Below are positions 52,201 to 64,000 of a stretch of 64,000 bases of DNA, piece after piece. Under the pieces are notes generated by a model that had not been told where the DNA came from, searched no databases, and worked only from the letters and a program-made list of their open reading frames with translations. Source of the DNA: Amblyornis subalaris (Eukaryota > Chordata > Aves > Passeriformes > Ptilonorhynchidae); NCBI GenBank assembly GCA_018881555.1, contig JACAXG010000007.1, forward strand, positions 10,358,435 through 10,422,434, written 5' to 3'. Numbering within the stretch: the first letter of the stretch is position 1; each line of letters starts with the position of its first letter. A program made the translations under genes and the position numbers.

Positions 52201-53895
52201 GTGTCAAGAACAAACCAGCAAAGTCTACCTTCTCTTACTAACTGCCTTTACAGTAAGGAGAGTCTGTGTTTTATATAAGTCCCTGNCTGCAGAGGAAAAT
52301 ATCAGCGTGCCCAAGGGAAAGGATGTTCTCACCTAGAGTCAGACGACCTTACTATTTCACATTACTGTAGTCAAAACAACAGAGNAGCCTTGCCACCCAC
52401 ATCCCAAAAAATATCCCATCCCTCTCTATATGGACATAATTGTTCTGCACTGCTGCTTTCTTGATTTTTGTGTTATTTTTAGAAAGAAGGAAANGACACT
52501 TTTTTGCCTCCCTTGTAACCTTCAGGTTATCTATAACCTGTACCAACATCATCCTGCATTTCGAGAGTAACATGTTTTATCAGTGCAGGAAACCAAATGA
52601 AGTTTTAAATCAGTGCCTCACAAACTCAAGCATCTCCTTACTTGCCTAGGCCCGGATTGTTTGAGGATTTCTTTTTGCAGAATAAGATGCTTTCTGGAAA
52701 GTATGAATTACGTGAGGTGACTGCTAAAAGAATTACACCAACCAGCACCCCAGTTTATTCCATATGCAAAGCNAATTCAGTAGACCTAGGTAAAAGCTAC
52801 AACTGTGACTTTTATTATTTTACAGCTATCAGTTGTGGGCAACTTTTTCCCAAGGAATCATACTTAAAACCAACCTCTAGAACAGATTGCTGCAGAAAAG
52901 CCAATGTAAGGCAATTAAATTAATCTAGCCTTCTAGTAACTTCATACTTGACTCGGTTTTCCTCTGTATCTGCAANCCTAACTACACTCTTGCTTTTTCA
53001 TCCACTTTTGATAAGGTAACAATTTAAAAGTTAACTCTGCTCTTTTAAGTTGGAAGGTAAAATCTCTAGGTATCACCCCCANAGGAAATAATTTTTGATT
53101 AAAGTTGTCTGTTTCATCAGCTTGATCCATCACTCACCNAAATTTAGGAACCAAGTTTAATTAGAACAGATGCAGTAAGATTTTTCAGCTTCTCTTCCAA
53201 TAGACACAGGAGTTAAGACAATATTTCAACCTTTACGAATGGAAAAATATAATCAACCTTTTAAAAAACCAAATTAGCCAGTGCAAATAAATGACATTGT
53301 AGCAACATTGGGGTTTTCTAGAAAGCACAAAGAACTTCATACTTTGGGAGTTTGCAGAACAGATGCCCTGATTATTGTCTTGTGACCTGACTTCTCTTCT
53401 TACGTTAGCTCTGGCAAAGCTTTTCTAATTCTTCACTTTTTTGTTTTCAATTATTCCTAAGGCCTTNGTCTTTTGGAAGACATAAAAGACTGNTGGTGCC
53501 GCTTCAGAACTGTTAAGAGCAAACACCAACACTCATTAAAAACATTTATTTGATCTTGCATTTCCTAACGAAACAGTCAAATGCCCTGGAAGTTTCAAAC
53601 AAATAAAAAATAGTTTTACACATACAATTTTCAAGTTGACACAGAGAAAAACAATACAGCACAGCTAACACATGTCAGACGTTGTTTGTGGAAGGCATTC
53701 AGCTTCCCAGCAATAAGCTGGTAGAGGAATCTGGACAAAATACATCTAAGACACACCAATGCTTACAAGCACCAACTCACTTGGCCTCTTAGGATGATGA
53801 GGTTTGCCACATGTTTCAGCAAAACAACAGTAAAATTGTTAATCCNGTTGCTATCTGTGACTAGGCATTGTGATAGAGCAGCATCACCTACNTAC
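49299..53895 (-). other. Presumed ARHGAP24 intron
   Basis: Mostly featureless AT-rich sequence. The exception is 50690-50860, which has about eight CpGs and is open on both strands; it is described among the findings. Confidence 0.5.
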
Positions 53896-54190
53896 CTTGC
53901 GCATCAAGGCCTGCTGAAGGGTGTAAGCACGAGATATTGAGATATCACACATCACCAGGAGTCTTTTGTCAGGATCTGTGAGAAAGCTCCAGGAGCAGCC
54001 AGCTCACTCGGGACTGGAGACCACCCCACAGATACCTGCAGCAGGAGCAGAGCAGCAGCAGGGCTCCTCTGTCCTACACCAAGAGCAGAGCGGAACCACA
54101 GCTGGCCTGATGGCTCCGTCCCNGGCTCGCTGCAGCCCTCCAGGCTCAGCCCACACCAAAGAGACACCGACCAAAAGCTACAAATAAATA
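53896..54190 (-). other. Candidate non-coding 5' exon of ARHGAP24 (5' boundary unknown)
   Basis: On the minus strand this GC-richer segment ends in CGCAAG|GTANGT (exon end 53896), a near-consensus splice donor whose fourth intron base is an N. It lies about 10.3 kb upstream of the ARHGAP24 coding exon in the right orientation. If joined to base 43566, the reading frame of the ARHGAP24 ATG meets a TGA at 53947-53945 with no ATG in between, so the known ATG would be the first in-frame start after a stop. That is the pattern expected of a 5' UTR exon. The upper boundary at 54190 is arbitrary, since no transcription start can be read from the sequence. It could equally be a chance donor in a GC-rich intronic segment. 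Confidence 0.35.
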
Positions 54191-54320
54191 AAAGCAGCCA
54201 GAACTTGGGACACCTCCGCTTTGCACAAACAGAGGAACAACTCCAGTGTGATGCTTTCGCTCGCGGAGTGCTCGCAGTTATATTTCATCAGGAACAAAAA
54301 CATGTTTTCGGCATTCCAGC
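53990..54320. promoter_or_regulatory. CpG-enriched segment, possible promoter
   Basis: About a dozen CpG dinucleotides fall between 53900 and 54320, clustered at 54110-54280 (for example TTCGCTCGCGG near 54258), while most flanking intron has fewer than one per 100 bases. The G+C content is also visibly higher than the surroundings. The density is below a classical CpG island. Together with the minus-strand donor at 53896 it suggests a weak or alternative promoter. No clear TATA element is placed correctly for either strand. Confidence 0.3.
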
Positions 54321-55249
54321 TCTCTGCTAAATTGGATGCAGATGATGAAGGGGTTTTTTTTCCAAACATATGGAAGACAATGCAGCTGAAATCTCAGCTA
54401 GGCCTTGAGAGATCCTGTACATAAGGCATTAAGCTTTCTACAACATACAAGGAATCTAGGCGGCAACTGTTATTTCATTTCATAGTGTGATTTAGGATGA
54501 CATTANGAGACAGAAATGTTAAAAGAAAGTAATAAAAACCTTTCATGTACTCTCGAATAAAGTCAGATGTTCATATGCCATGTATCTGGACAACCTCTGC
54601 TTTCAATGGAAGCCTCATCTCCACTTCAAAGGGAGGAAATTAGACAAAAGGGGAAAGAATGTACACCTCTCAGTACTGGCAGCCCCAGGAAACCCAAGAC
54701 CAAAGGACTAAATCCATCACTTTCCATCACCCCCAAGACAGACAAGCCTACAAGATACTTAACCAAGAGAGAAATTGAAAGCACAAGCGCTTGCAGTCCT
54801 CAGTCTCAGCCACCAGTATACAAACCTTGCTCATTTTAGTATCTAAACAGTCACAGCATAGAAAGAACATTTCTGTTCATGCACTGCTAATGCAACTTCT
54901 GGTTATTGCTGTGAAAAGAAGCCATTCCCTCCACCAAGTGTAGGTGCCTTTGTTTTTTTAACTGGTGTTGCAGGCAGCATCAAAGTTTAGTTTTCTCAAT
55001 GTTTAGTCTGTCCTCAAATATTAGCATAACACTGACCAAACCCAAAACATTAANAGTAGAGTTAAATCCCAGCTTCCCACGGGTATTTTTTTCCCACTCT
55101 GAAAGTATTTCTACACATTAGAAGTTATTTAATGGTGAATAAGCTCTNCTTGTGAAGTTCCATCCTTAGGTACATAGCTTGATAGGACCTAGTTTGGTCT
55201 GTAAGCTCTGCAGGAAGTAGTTCTGACTTGGAAGCAGATGTAAATTTTT

Positions 55250-55269
55250 CATGCCATACCATGCCATAG
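55250..55269. repeat. Tandem duplication of a 10-mer
   Basis: CATGCCATAC is followed directly by CATGCCATAG, two copies differing only at the last base. Confidence 0.85.
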
Positions 55270-57560
55270 TACTTTCTGATTATTCAGCATTTGAGTTGAT
55301 GCTTTAGTCCTTACCCAGAATATATTTGAAATTTCTGCAAAGAAGCAGCTATTTCTGGCTTCAGGGCACAAAAACCTTGTGAAATAGCGTGAAAGTTCAA
55401 CCACTACCACTGCATTTTTAACCACACATTCACTTTGGTGTCCAGAGAGTGTCNAATATTTCTTTCAAAATATATACACTTCACTAGGACAATTCACATA
55501 ACCAAAACACCTAATATGGCTAGTATTAGTGATCTACCCATACAGATAATCTGTTTACAGTGATACAGATTTCATACAGCTACTGAAGAAGTTACCTAAG
55601 TTTATTTCCAAAATCCTTGAAAGCTTATCTGTGCACTGCTAACTTTTCCTCCTTTTCAACTTCAATGACAAGGCAGATATGACTAAATTCATCTAGAACC
55701 TTCACCAAAACTCACTGAAGAATACAGTCAGTTTTAAAGCTAAGTGCAAGACACAGAGAGGTAAATCACCAGGAGAACTACTTAATTTTCATCACTATTA
55801 TCACATCCCTGTAGCATGCACCAAAGTTAGCTCTACATTAGACATCAGTGTTTTCTTTTGCCAAAGGGGGATAAGATCCAGCAAGCAGCTTTAATTTTTT
55901 TTTAAACTATGATGTCTTCTACTCACAAAGAAAATAANTGAAAAATTTCAGTTGAAATAATTCACATTGTTGTTTAAAGTTTGTTGAACAACTATAAAGG
56001 TTGAATAGCTTTTTTTTAACTATTTTTCATAGTTTATAGAGTTTTTTTGGTAGGTTTGGGGGTTTTTTAGTTATTCAAAAAGCATTTTGAGTAACTAGTA
56101 TGAATGGAAAAGAGGCCTGGGTTCATTTTCTGGATCCAAAAAAATGCAAGTGGAAGAGGAACGTGTATGATTTATTTTAAACCATGTCCTTTTGCCCTGC
56201 CCCCTCTTTAAACAGTACTTTTGTAATTTCACCTCAATTTATTTTCTNCTGCTCCACACTGGCAAACGAACATTCCCTTTATAAATATTTTTGTACAAGC
56301 AAAAATACATTCCCAGGAATTTACTAGGCCAATGATTTGATTACTACTCTTTTATCCAGCTCAGTCACACAGCTTTTCCTGCACAAACACCCACANAGGG
56401 GATCCAAGCACAACACTGGCACAGCTGTGCTGAGCCTTTAACCACACCTGGTTCAACAGCAGAGAAAAAGAAGCGAGGTAAGGCCAAGGCTGTCAAGCAA
56501 AACTTCACCTGCCCCTCTCAAATGGTGGCAAAGAAGCTAAAACCAGCCCACCTTCTGTCCCTCCCCTTCCTAGCAGACCTGTACACCATGAAGAACAGTG
56601 TAAGAAAGTGCTCCTGTCCACACTAAGAGGTTCATTACTCCCAAGAAGAGCGATGAGCTAAGAATGCACGTTTCTGGTAACCAAAAAAACCTGCCTGCTG
56701 TCCCAGGAGGACATTTTCATTTGCTGGTCNCATAATAAGAGTCATAATATCTACCATAGCTACAGGTACACAATTTTTTGCAGAAAATGGCAGAACAAAC
56801 GTTGAACAACAACACATAAAAAAAGAAGTAGACACATTTATCATCTAGCGATCACCTAGTAATAAATCTCTGTATGTGGTTTACTGCCAAACCCAGGTAT
56901 AAGCTCAAGTACACATAAGAGCTCCTGAGAAGATGAGGAGCATCATTTTAAAATTGTTAAAAGTGCAATTATGACTGCATTCCTACCAGACAGTACCGAG
57001 CCTTAGCACATTGTCAAGAACACCCCTCACCTCTCAGTATTTTCTTATCTTAAACCTGAATCTGAGTCCTACTTTTCATTTAAACTCATCATTTCAGATA
57101 CATTCTAGTATCTTCAAAGTCAACAGAGAGTGTATTATTTTTCAAATTAATTTAAAATATGCTGTGAAAATCAAGTAAAGTACTATTGCACAAGTAGGAA
57201 TCCAACAGCATGTAAAGGTGACACACCTAACAATAGCTCCTCTGTGCAGTCAGAACTCGACTTCAATTCAGAGCAGATGCTGTGGGGAACCTGATCACGT
57301 ACCCATGTCACAGTTTTTACAGAGGACTAAGCCACAATTTATCCTTTGAATCACTCAGCTGTGAAGAACACAAAGTGAAAGGGAAAGAAGAAAACAGATG
57401 TTGTCACCACAGCTGATACACAAAGGAAGGTCTAGACACATCTGGATATTATGAAAGCAAAATATTTTTAAGATGACTTCCAGTTCTCTCTGGCAAATAT
57501 GCATTAGATGTCCTAAATCTAATCCCAAGTTATTTGAATTGCAGTTTAGAAATACACACC

Positions 57561-57604
57561 AAAAAAAAAAAAACCAACCACCCCCCAAAAAAGCGGGGGG
57601 GGGG
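57561..57604. repeat. Cluster of homopolymer runs A13 / C6 / A6 / G10
   Basis: Consecutive low-complexity runs within 44 bases, ending in an uninterrupted G10 at 57595-57604. Such runs are prone to length errors in sequencing, so the exact lengths are uncertain. Confidence 0.85.
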
Positions 57605-60600
57605 CAAATTTCTGCTTGAAAAAATCCCATGATAAGCAGCACAGCACACAATGGAACAAAAAAGAATTCAAAAACCGTTCTAAGATTTCAACACAGCCTT
57701 CCACAACAAAGCTGGTTTTATCATCTTTGTTACGGTTCACTGAAGAATTTTACTTTATTTTTCCTGTAAGGAAGGAAGGACACAAGTAGCTCTCACAGCA
57801 CCGTGACATTTCCTGAGAGACTGCCAAGGAATCTNGGGTTTTCCAAAAGATATCTCAAGTCTGGGACCTGGGGAGCATCCTGGCATAATTCACCTCATGG
57901 TCCAGATTTGCAGAACATCATACCATTCAAGCTTAAATCTGCAAAGCAAAACATTAACAAGCTGTCCTAGCATCCCACGGGAAAAAAAAAAAAAAGGCTT
58001 GGTAGTGGTAATCTGGAAGTGATGGAACAATTTGTAAAACTCAGGTTTTGTCAAAACTAATACGAATTTTTCCTTCCTGTCCTAAGGCAGTGAGGTGATT
58101 GCTCTTGGATAGACACCTTGCCTTTAAGATTTATAAAACAATCAGGTTCTCATGAGAACTGCAAGAATCACATTTGAAGGACAGGATAAACAGAGAAGAC
58201 ACTGCAACTCTGGGCTATTTCTTGCAAGATTCGCATTTGAAAAATACTATTTGCCTTCTCTGAAAAAAATAGCCTGGAAGGAATACGGAGTAAATATAGA
58301 TCTCTTCCTCCACTACAGTTCCCTAACAGCGGTAATATATAACAAGCTACTTGCAAGCCCTGCTTCCCAATTCAATATGGAAAATAATACACCATATCAA
58401 TATATCACCACCTTGTTTACCAAGTTCGATTTTTCTCCACTGGAAACAACAAAGAGAGCTTGGCAGACACTCAGGGCAGAGGAATGGAGATGAGCAGTTG
58501 GTTGGACTGACAACCTGACAGCCAAGAACACAAAACATTCCACAAATGTTTGAAGGGTGCAAACAGCAAGGAGGAAAAACAACTGAAAGGGAGGGATGAC
58601 ACATATTGGCTCACTAAGGCAGGCAAAGCAGTGGCTGGGAAAGTACATCAGGAGTATCACCAGCAGCAACATAAACCATCAAAGCTACCTTCCTCCAACA
58701 TGCCTGAGTGAGCAAATAGCCCCTTGTTCAGAGAACAGGAACAAGCACTAGCTTTTCTGCTGCCCAGCAAAAGCCTCCAAGAGTTCAGTGAGGACTATTC
58801 CTGCATCAAACCATTTCTGCAGAGCCAGAAACNCATTTGGTACGAATTCAGCTTGTCCATGCTCCCTACACCTTCATCCAAATTTGTACTACAAAAAGAT
58901 GCTCTGAGTAGCACTCAAACATTTTCATCATCCAGATGACAATTCCATAAACCCAAAGCTGGCAATAATAATTCCACGAACCCTCTCACTAATTAATTCC
59001 ACTGCATGTGAAGGTATCATCCCATTTTTACACAGTTTTGTATGAAGACAGCATCTACCCTTAAATCTTTGTCAAACCCAAAGATCTAAGCATATGAACA
59101 AATCTGTGGATCTGTGATAGATAAAACAGCAGTAATGATGAAGCATTTTTACCTGTGAACAATTAAAGTAATTTGTATTCCATGAACTGCATGACTTCAT
59201 TCGCAGAAGTTTTCCTCTTTCAGTCTGTATATTGTCACAAACAACAGTAATTGCCATAAAACTCTTACACATTTTTCAACTCACTACTGACTCTATGCTA
59301 TACTCAGATCATTTTTCCCTGTTTACCTGAGTCTTGTTTTATTGGTGTATGCTTTTTCTCAGCAATACTACTACTGCCCTTTTTGTTTGGTTTCAGTCGA
59401 TTCTGACCACAATATAAATGGAAGACTTTCTTTGGGGAAAAATTACCTCAGTTATCAAAAGCCCAGAGCAGATGTGTCTTCGGGTCATGAACCGGATCCC
59501 TCGTGCAAACAGAACACCAAGACAGTGTCAGGAACACTTCAGATAACAACATCAGTACTAAGTCCAATGGTAATAGCTTTTTTGGAACGAAAGACATGAC
59601 AAAACATAATGGTAAAATAGTATGGATTGTTGAGCTGCTGTCACTAACCTCTACAGCAGGCCAACATACTGAACAAAACAGTAAATCCAAAAAAAAGTGC
59701 TGAAGGCACTTTAGTACCCACACCTGACTGTTCCCAGTTTGCTGCACAGCAGTTGCTGGGTTTTTTAAGGTCTCTGGCAATCTTTAAGAACCAGTGAAAG
59801 CAAATGTGGCAAACTGCTACAAAGAGGACAAGAGATGCTCGGTGGAAATGGCCNACAATTTCACCCCATATGAGGAACACACTCACCCTAAAGCTGCTGA
59901 TGAAATTCTCAGAGCCCTCTCCTGTGTTAAACCTGTGCCNTGTACCTCACCTAACTGAATGCACACAGTAATGAAATATTATTTTTTCTGGTCCATCATA
60001 CACAGAGGCTGCAATCACAACCCACTCTCAGGTAGTTTACAAACACAAAGACTCTTGGAAGCTCGCCCTTTGTTGTCTCAAGAAGACTTTTTTCATTTGC
60101 CAGCCCNTCACACCCACAAACGGGCCAGTCAAGAATGATAAAAATCTGTTCTTATTAATATGTCGTATTCAGCCATCACACAAGCTTACAAGAGTCCATC
60201 ATACTTTGACAGCAACTANAACTTTCCTCATACACAGCTTGTCCATTTTAGCTAAAATAAAACCACCACAAAATTAGCACAACTATGCAAAAAAGTCCAA
60301 ATTATCCTCAAGATCTGTAAATTAATTACTGAGAAATGACTGAATCATTCATAACATACTTTAAAATTTTTTTGATGCGTAAGCCTATTTATGTGGCTTT
60401 TAAAACTTTGCACCATATCCCAAGTGCTAACAGGAAACTCTGGATTGCTAACTGAAACAATGAGGGACTCATTTTCATCATTGCTCAAAAAGAAGCAGCA
60501 GTTTCAAGTTCACCATAACATTAAAGGCAATTCTTGAGGCACTAAAACACTTAAGATCATTTATAATCACTTNATTTAACTTTTTGTTCCCCCACCCCAA

Positions 60601-61609
60601 GAGCCCAAATTAATGCAGCACTTCTGTAAAATACCACCCCAAGCTACTCAATGTTTTCCCAAGTTCTACAGCAAGACAAAATTCAGTATTTTGCTTGGTT
60701 GTGCTTGGTGTTTGTGATCAATAACACTATACTACGATGTCTGCTGACTGATGGAGAGAATTTATTTTCTTGCAAGGGAACATCTGCAAACTGTCAATAT
60801 TTAATATTTTCTTTTCACCAACGCCTTAAAAAGTTTCACAGCAGTGTAGAGTCACATATTCACGTCACTGAATGACGTTAAGCATGACTATTAATAACAA
60901 GCAAATACATGAAATGCCACCTTGGATGAGGTAAAGTCAGGTGGTGCAAAAGCTGTGAAAGCCATGGAATTACTGATTTTCTATCCAAGGAGATTCCCAC
61001 CCACCTGCAAATGACACAATACATAATTCCATTTAAATTTCTCATCTGTATGGACAAGAAGAATAACAATTTTTAAAACAATTCAAGGACACTTCTGAAG
61101 GAGGCAGCTTGAAGCGTCTTATTTTCCCTGTAATACGTTTTCAAGGCTCCACAATTCATTTTCAGCAGAGAATTTTGTAGAACCCCACTCTTACACATAA
61201 TTTTGCAGACAACCACCTTCACTCACCTCTCTGCAAATCAAGGTAATTCTACAAGACCTTCTCAGGGTGAACTGTCATTGCCTGTGGCAGACCAATGGGT
61301 GACACAAGATAAATTGGTAGAAAAACATTACAACTAGAAAATGAAGCACTTTTAGTCCGTCCATAAGGAAACACACGATGCTAAAAAATACAGCGGTGCA
61401 GCAACAAGAATCAATCACATACATCTGAAAGTCATTTGTTAGCTGATGAAATGCTGCCAAGTCAAACAAAAAACTTGTAATTCACTCACAAGACCAAATT
61501 TAAGCCTAGCTGCAACTAGCAAAAAGTGGCAACAACAGATGTAGGACTGTGTTTTCGGGATCTCTAAGACAAAGTAGCTCTGATCTATCTACAAATACAC
61601 AAAACAAGC

Positions 61610-61627
61610 AAAAAAAAAAAAAAAAAA
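61610..61627. repeat. A18 homopolymer
   Basis: The longest single-base run in the window. No retroposed gene is recognisable on its 5' side. Confidence 0.9.
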
Positions 61628-61960
61628 TCCCTGTCTCCTTGTCCACGGATTTCTCATCTGAACACCACCACTTACCAAGTCCATTCAATCCGGTCCTGTG
61701 TAAGTGTTTAAAACTAAGGCTTTCTTCCCCACTCCCCTACAGAGGAAAATACTTCAGTATTATTCTCCCATCTCTAGAATACTTAGCATGAGAAATGTTT
61801 TCAACCTTCATTTATTGGTTCACAAAATTCGTGACAAAACAATCAGCCATTCTAATGTTACAATGGAGCACCAAGGACTTAGTGAGAGATGCTACTAAAT
61901 AGTAAAGCATTGTTTGTTTATTATTCCAAATGTAATTTAACCTAATGGAACTGACAATCT

Positions 61961-62025
61961 AATATATAGATATGTAAAATACATATATATACACGTAAAA
62001 ATACGTATACACATGAATATATGGT
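61961..62025. repeat. TA/CA-rich low-complexity tract
   Basis: Mixed ATATAT, ACACGT and ATACGTATAC motifs over about 65 bases, probably a degenerated microsatellite. Confidence 0.7.
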
Positions 62026-62630
62026 AAATTAGTATCTTCTGTCTCATCAACACTTACCTTGGAATTCAGTAACCTTTTTAGTCCAACTTGGCCAAAACTA
62101 ANGCATTTTCACGTAAGCTTTCAGCTAAAACACCCAGTCTTTCTGCAGAGGTGTTTCAGCACCACCACCAAAAATATGACAAGTTGCAGCTTAAAAACAT
62201 TCTCTAAAGAACNCTGTTAAAATTTTAATGGCTGGTTAAGGGCGGGAAAATTACAGGATCAGGTCCCAATTTCTACATTACTTTACTTTATTAGCCTCAA
62301 AAAAATCTGTAAATGGCAGACTAGCCAAAAAACATAGTTTCTTTTTGTTCCACTTTCAATGAGTCTCAGAACAAACTATTTGCTCATATCAGTTTCCAAG
62401 CAATCTGTCTAGGCATCCAAGTCTATCAACAAGAAGAACCATTCAGGCCTCCTTGTTTTTAAACATACCCAAACTGAAAAGCTTGTTTAACTAGCCTATT
62501 CAGCCCTGTGATTGATTTCTCGACATTTCCAATAAATCATCTTTCTGGTTTTGTGATAAGACTTCAACCCTTCATTGCTTGCAATCTATAGCAGATGCCA
62601 AAAAGCTGCGTTTCTAGGTGCTTCTGGAAA

Positions 62631-62644
62631 CACACACACACACA
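62631..62644. repeat. Short (CA)n microsatellite
   Basis: Seven CA units followed by an A run. Confidence 0.85.
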
Positions 62645-64000
62645 AAAATGTACATACAGCTTGTTTCTGAGCTCAAGTTTTCATCCTATTTTTTAAGCAC
62701 AGATACTAACTTCACACGCATCTACAGAGGACTTTCCTACCACCAGCTCCACACTAANTATTTTCCAAGTTAGCATCCAAGACTGCTGTACTGTCATGCC
62801 ATGGACACTATTCAACACATACTGTCTGAAACTGGCAATAATCTCCCCATACAGAGACATGCTTGCTATTTGATTTCCATGCTTCTAAGAAATTCCTTAA
62901 TACCTAATAAAGCTCAGTAACANGCAAAAAAGTGTTCCATGAGAGAAAGATAGTAGATTTAACAAGAAGTATCACACGATTTTTCTGAGCACAAGATTGC
63001 TTTGCATAAAATGCATACAACTCACATCTCACCACGGACTTCTGGTCCTCAGCTAGGGATGATCAGACCATATGAATCAGCAGGGAACATGGCACTGTAT
63101 TCACATCAGGGCTCTCTTTTTAAGGTATGTGACAGAGGAAAATTGTCACACACACAACAGTCCATCATGTGACACCTCCACGACTCAGAAGAAAAATTCT
63201 AAATTTTTTCTCCAAGGAGAAAGTACAAAAAGAATAGTAATGTTCCTGCAGCTCAAAACCAAACCACTCATTGCATATATACTCTTATTGCTCTTTTTCC
63301 CTCCCAAGAGCCATGTTGTATGGAGAGCTGCCGGTTATTTTATGGCATTAGAAAATAAATATGACCTAACTTATATTATGTTCATAACTGAGTGGGATCA
63401 CAGGTCCAAGACACTCACTTCTCAGTTTTTTCTACCCAATCCCTCCAGCCTAAGACACTCAGCTATAAAGCAGGGGAGGGTATTCAGCTCCTTAATGTAC
63501 ATCNTAGTGGCACAATAGTGAGCACAATTACCAGAGCTAACTTCTCCTCCNAAGTCTAAATTCATGGGACACCAGAGGCTTGACCCAGGTGTGCATTTTG
63601 AGCTGCATAACCTCCCACAAACATCTGTTCCAAACTATGAACCCGCCTTTTCCTCCCCAACAAGACTGGATGCTCAGTGCACAGCCCAGCAGCACAGACC
63701 TGCCCTTGCCAGAAGAAGCATAAGTAATTCTGACAAGTCATTTGAGAAATAATTAGCTCCTCATGCCACATTTCCACATCTACCCACACATCCCAACTGC
63801 CCTGTCTACAGTTTAGCAGTCCCACAGTGCCATCAGACAACTGGTCTGCAAGTGAGATCTCTTCCCTGCAACTCCACAGCAACACTTCAGTGGTAACTGC
63901 CTGTTCTTCATATCCTCAGAAAAAAAAACCACAAAGGCACATACCTCTGAAATCTCTTGGTAGCACTGCTCATATCCCATTATTTCATTTTTTCCTCTGC

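Larger units (their letters stand above)
54321..64000 (-). other. Upstream intron or 5' flank of ARHGAP24, no gene recognised
   Basis: AT-rich unique sequence with homopolymer clusters (57561-57604, A14 at 57982-57995, A18 at 61610-61627), a TA/CA-rich tract and a (CA)n. The 113-codon (58152-58493) and 148-codon (63072-63518) frames lack domains. Whether this is intron or 5' flank depends on whether the 53.9-54.2 kb segment is the true first exon. Confidence 0.5.

Noticed and set aside
58152..58493. 113-codon plus-strand frame with protein-like appearance
   Set aside because: No known family was recognised, there is no splice or promoter support, and the minus strand is open as well.
63072..63518. 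148-codon plus-strand frame
   Set aside because: No domain or promoter context. The Lys/Phe/Leu/Ser-rich content mirrors AT-rich intron composition.
1..64000. CRISPR arrays, operons, phage or bacterial features, tRNA or rRNA genes
   Set aside because: No regularly spaced repeats, no dense coding, and no tRNA- or rRNA-like conserved blocks were seen; the DNA is vertebrate intronic.

Overview
This window reads as avian (or at least archosaur) nuclear DNA. It is AT-rich, has no long uninterrupted coding regions, and carries several broken CR1 LINE copies whose 3' ends have the typical bird 'ttggactagatgacct…ggtcccttccaa' signature. One protein-coding exon can be recognised with confidence. At about 43.37-43.57 kb on the minus strand lies the first coding exon of a Rho GTPase-activating protein that matches ARHGAP24 (FilGAP). 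It encodes residues 1-60: a short variable leader plus the first half of the PH domain, flanked by good splice sites. I read almost everything else as intron of this gene, and that is inference from one exon.

Layout. 1-43.37 kb is taken as the intron downstream of the coding exon. It holds a minus-strand CR1 (about 6.70-7.33 kb), a plus-strand CR1 ORF2 relic (about 15.04-15.90 kb), a plus-strand CR1 3' UTR fragment (about 19.05-19.16 kb), a plus-strand CR1 RT-to-tail relic (about 38.80-39.70 kb), and small simple repeats and palindromes. The rest of the PH domain was not found here, so the next exon probably lies beyond base 1. 43.57-64 kb is taken as the 5' side of the gene. It holds a short plus-strand CR1 tail flanked by a perfect 11-bp direct repeat (49.19-49.30 kb), a CpG-enriched segment open in both directions (50.69-50.86 kb), and a GC/CpG-enriched segment ending in a good minus-strand splice donor (53.90-54.32 kb). 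That last segment is a candidate non-coding first exon or promoter of ARHGAP24.

There is no operon-like gene cooperation: the window is one locus of a large gene, decorated with decayed retroelements. I found no evidence of a new multi-gene system. The most checkable leads are the candidate 5' exon, the CR1 insertion with a preserved target-site-like duplication, the CpG-rich segment at 50.7 kb and an 11-bp-arm palindrome at 21.46 kb. Isolated single N calls occur across the window and look like masked ambiguous or heterozygous bases.
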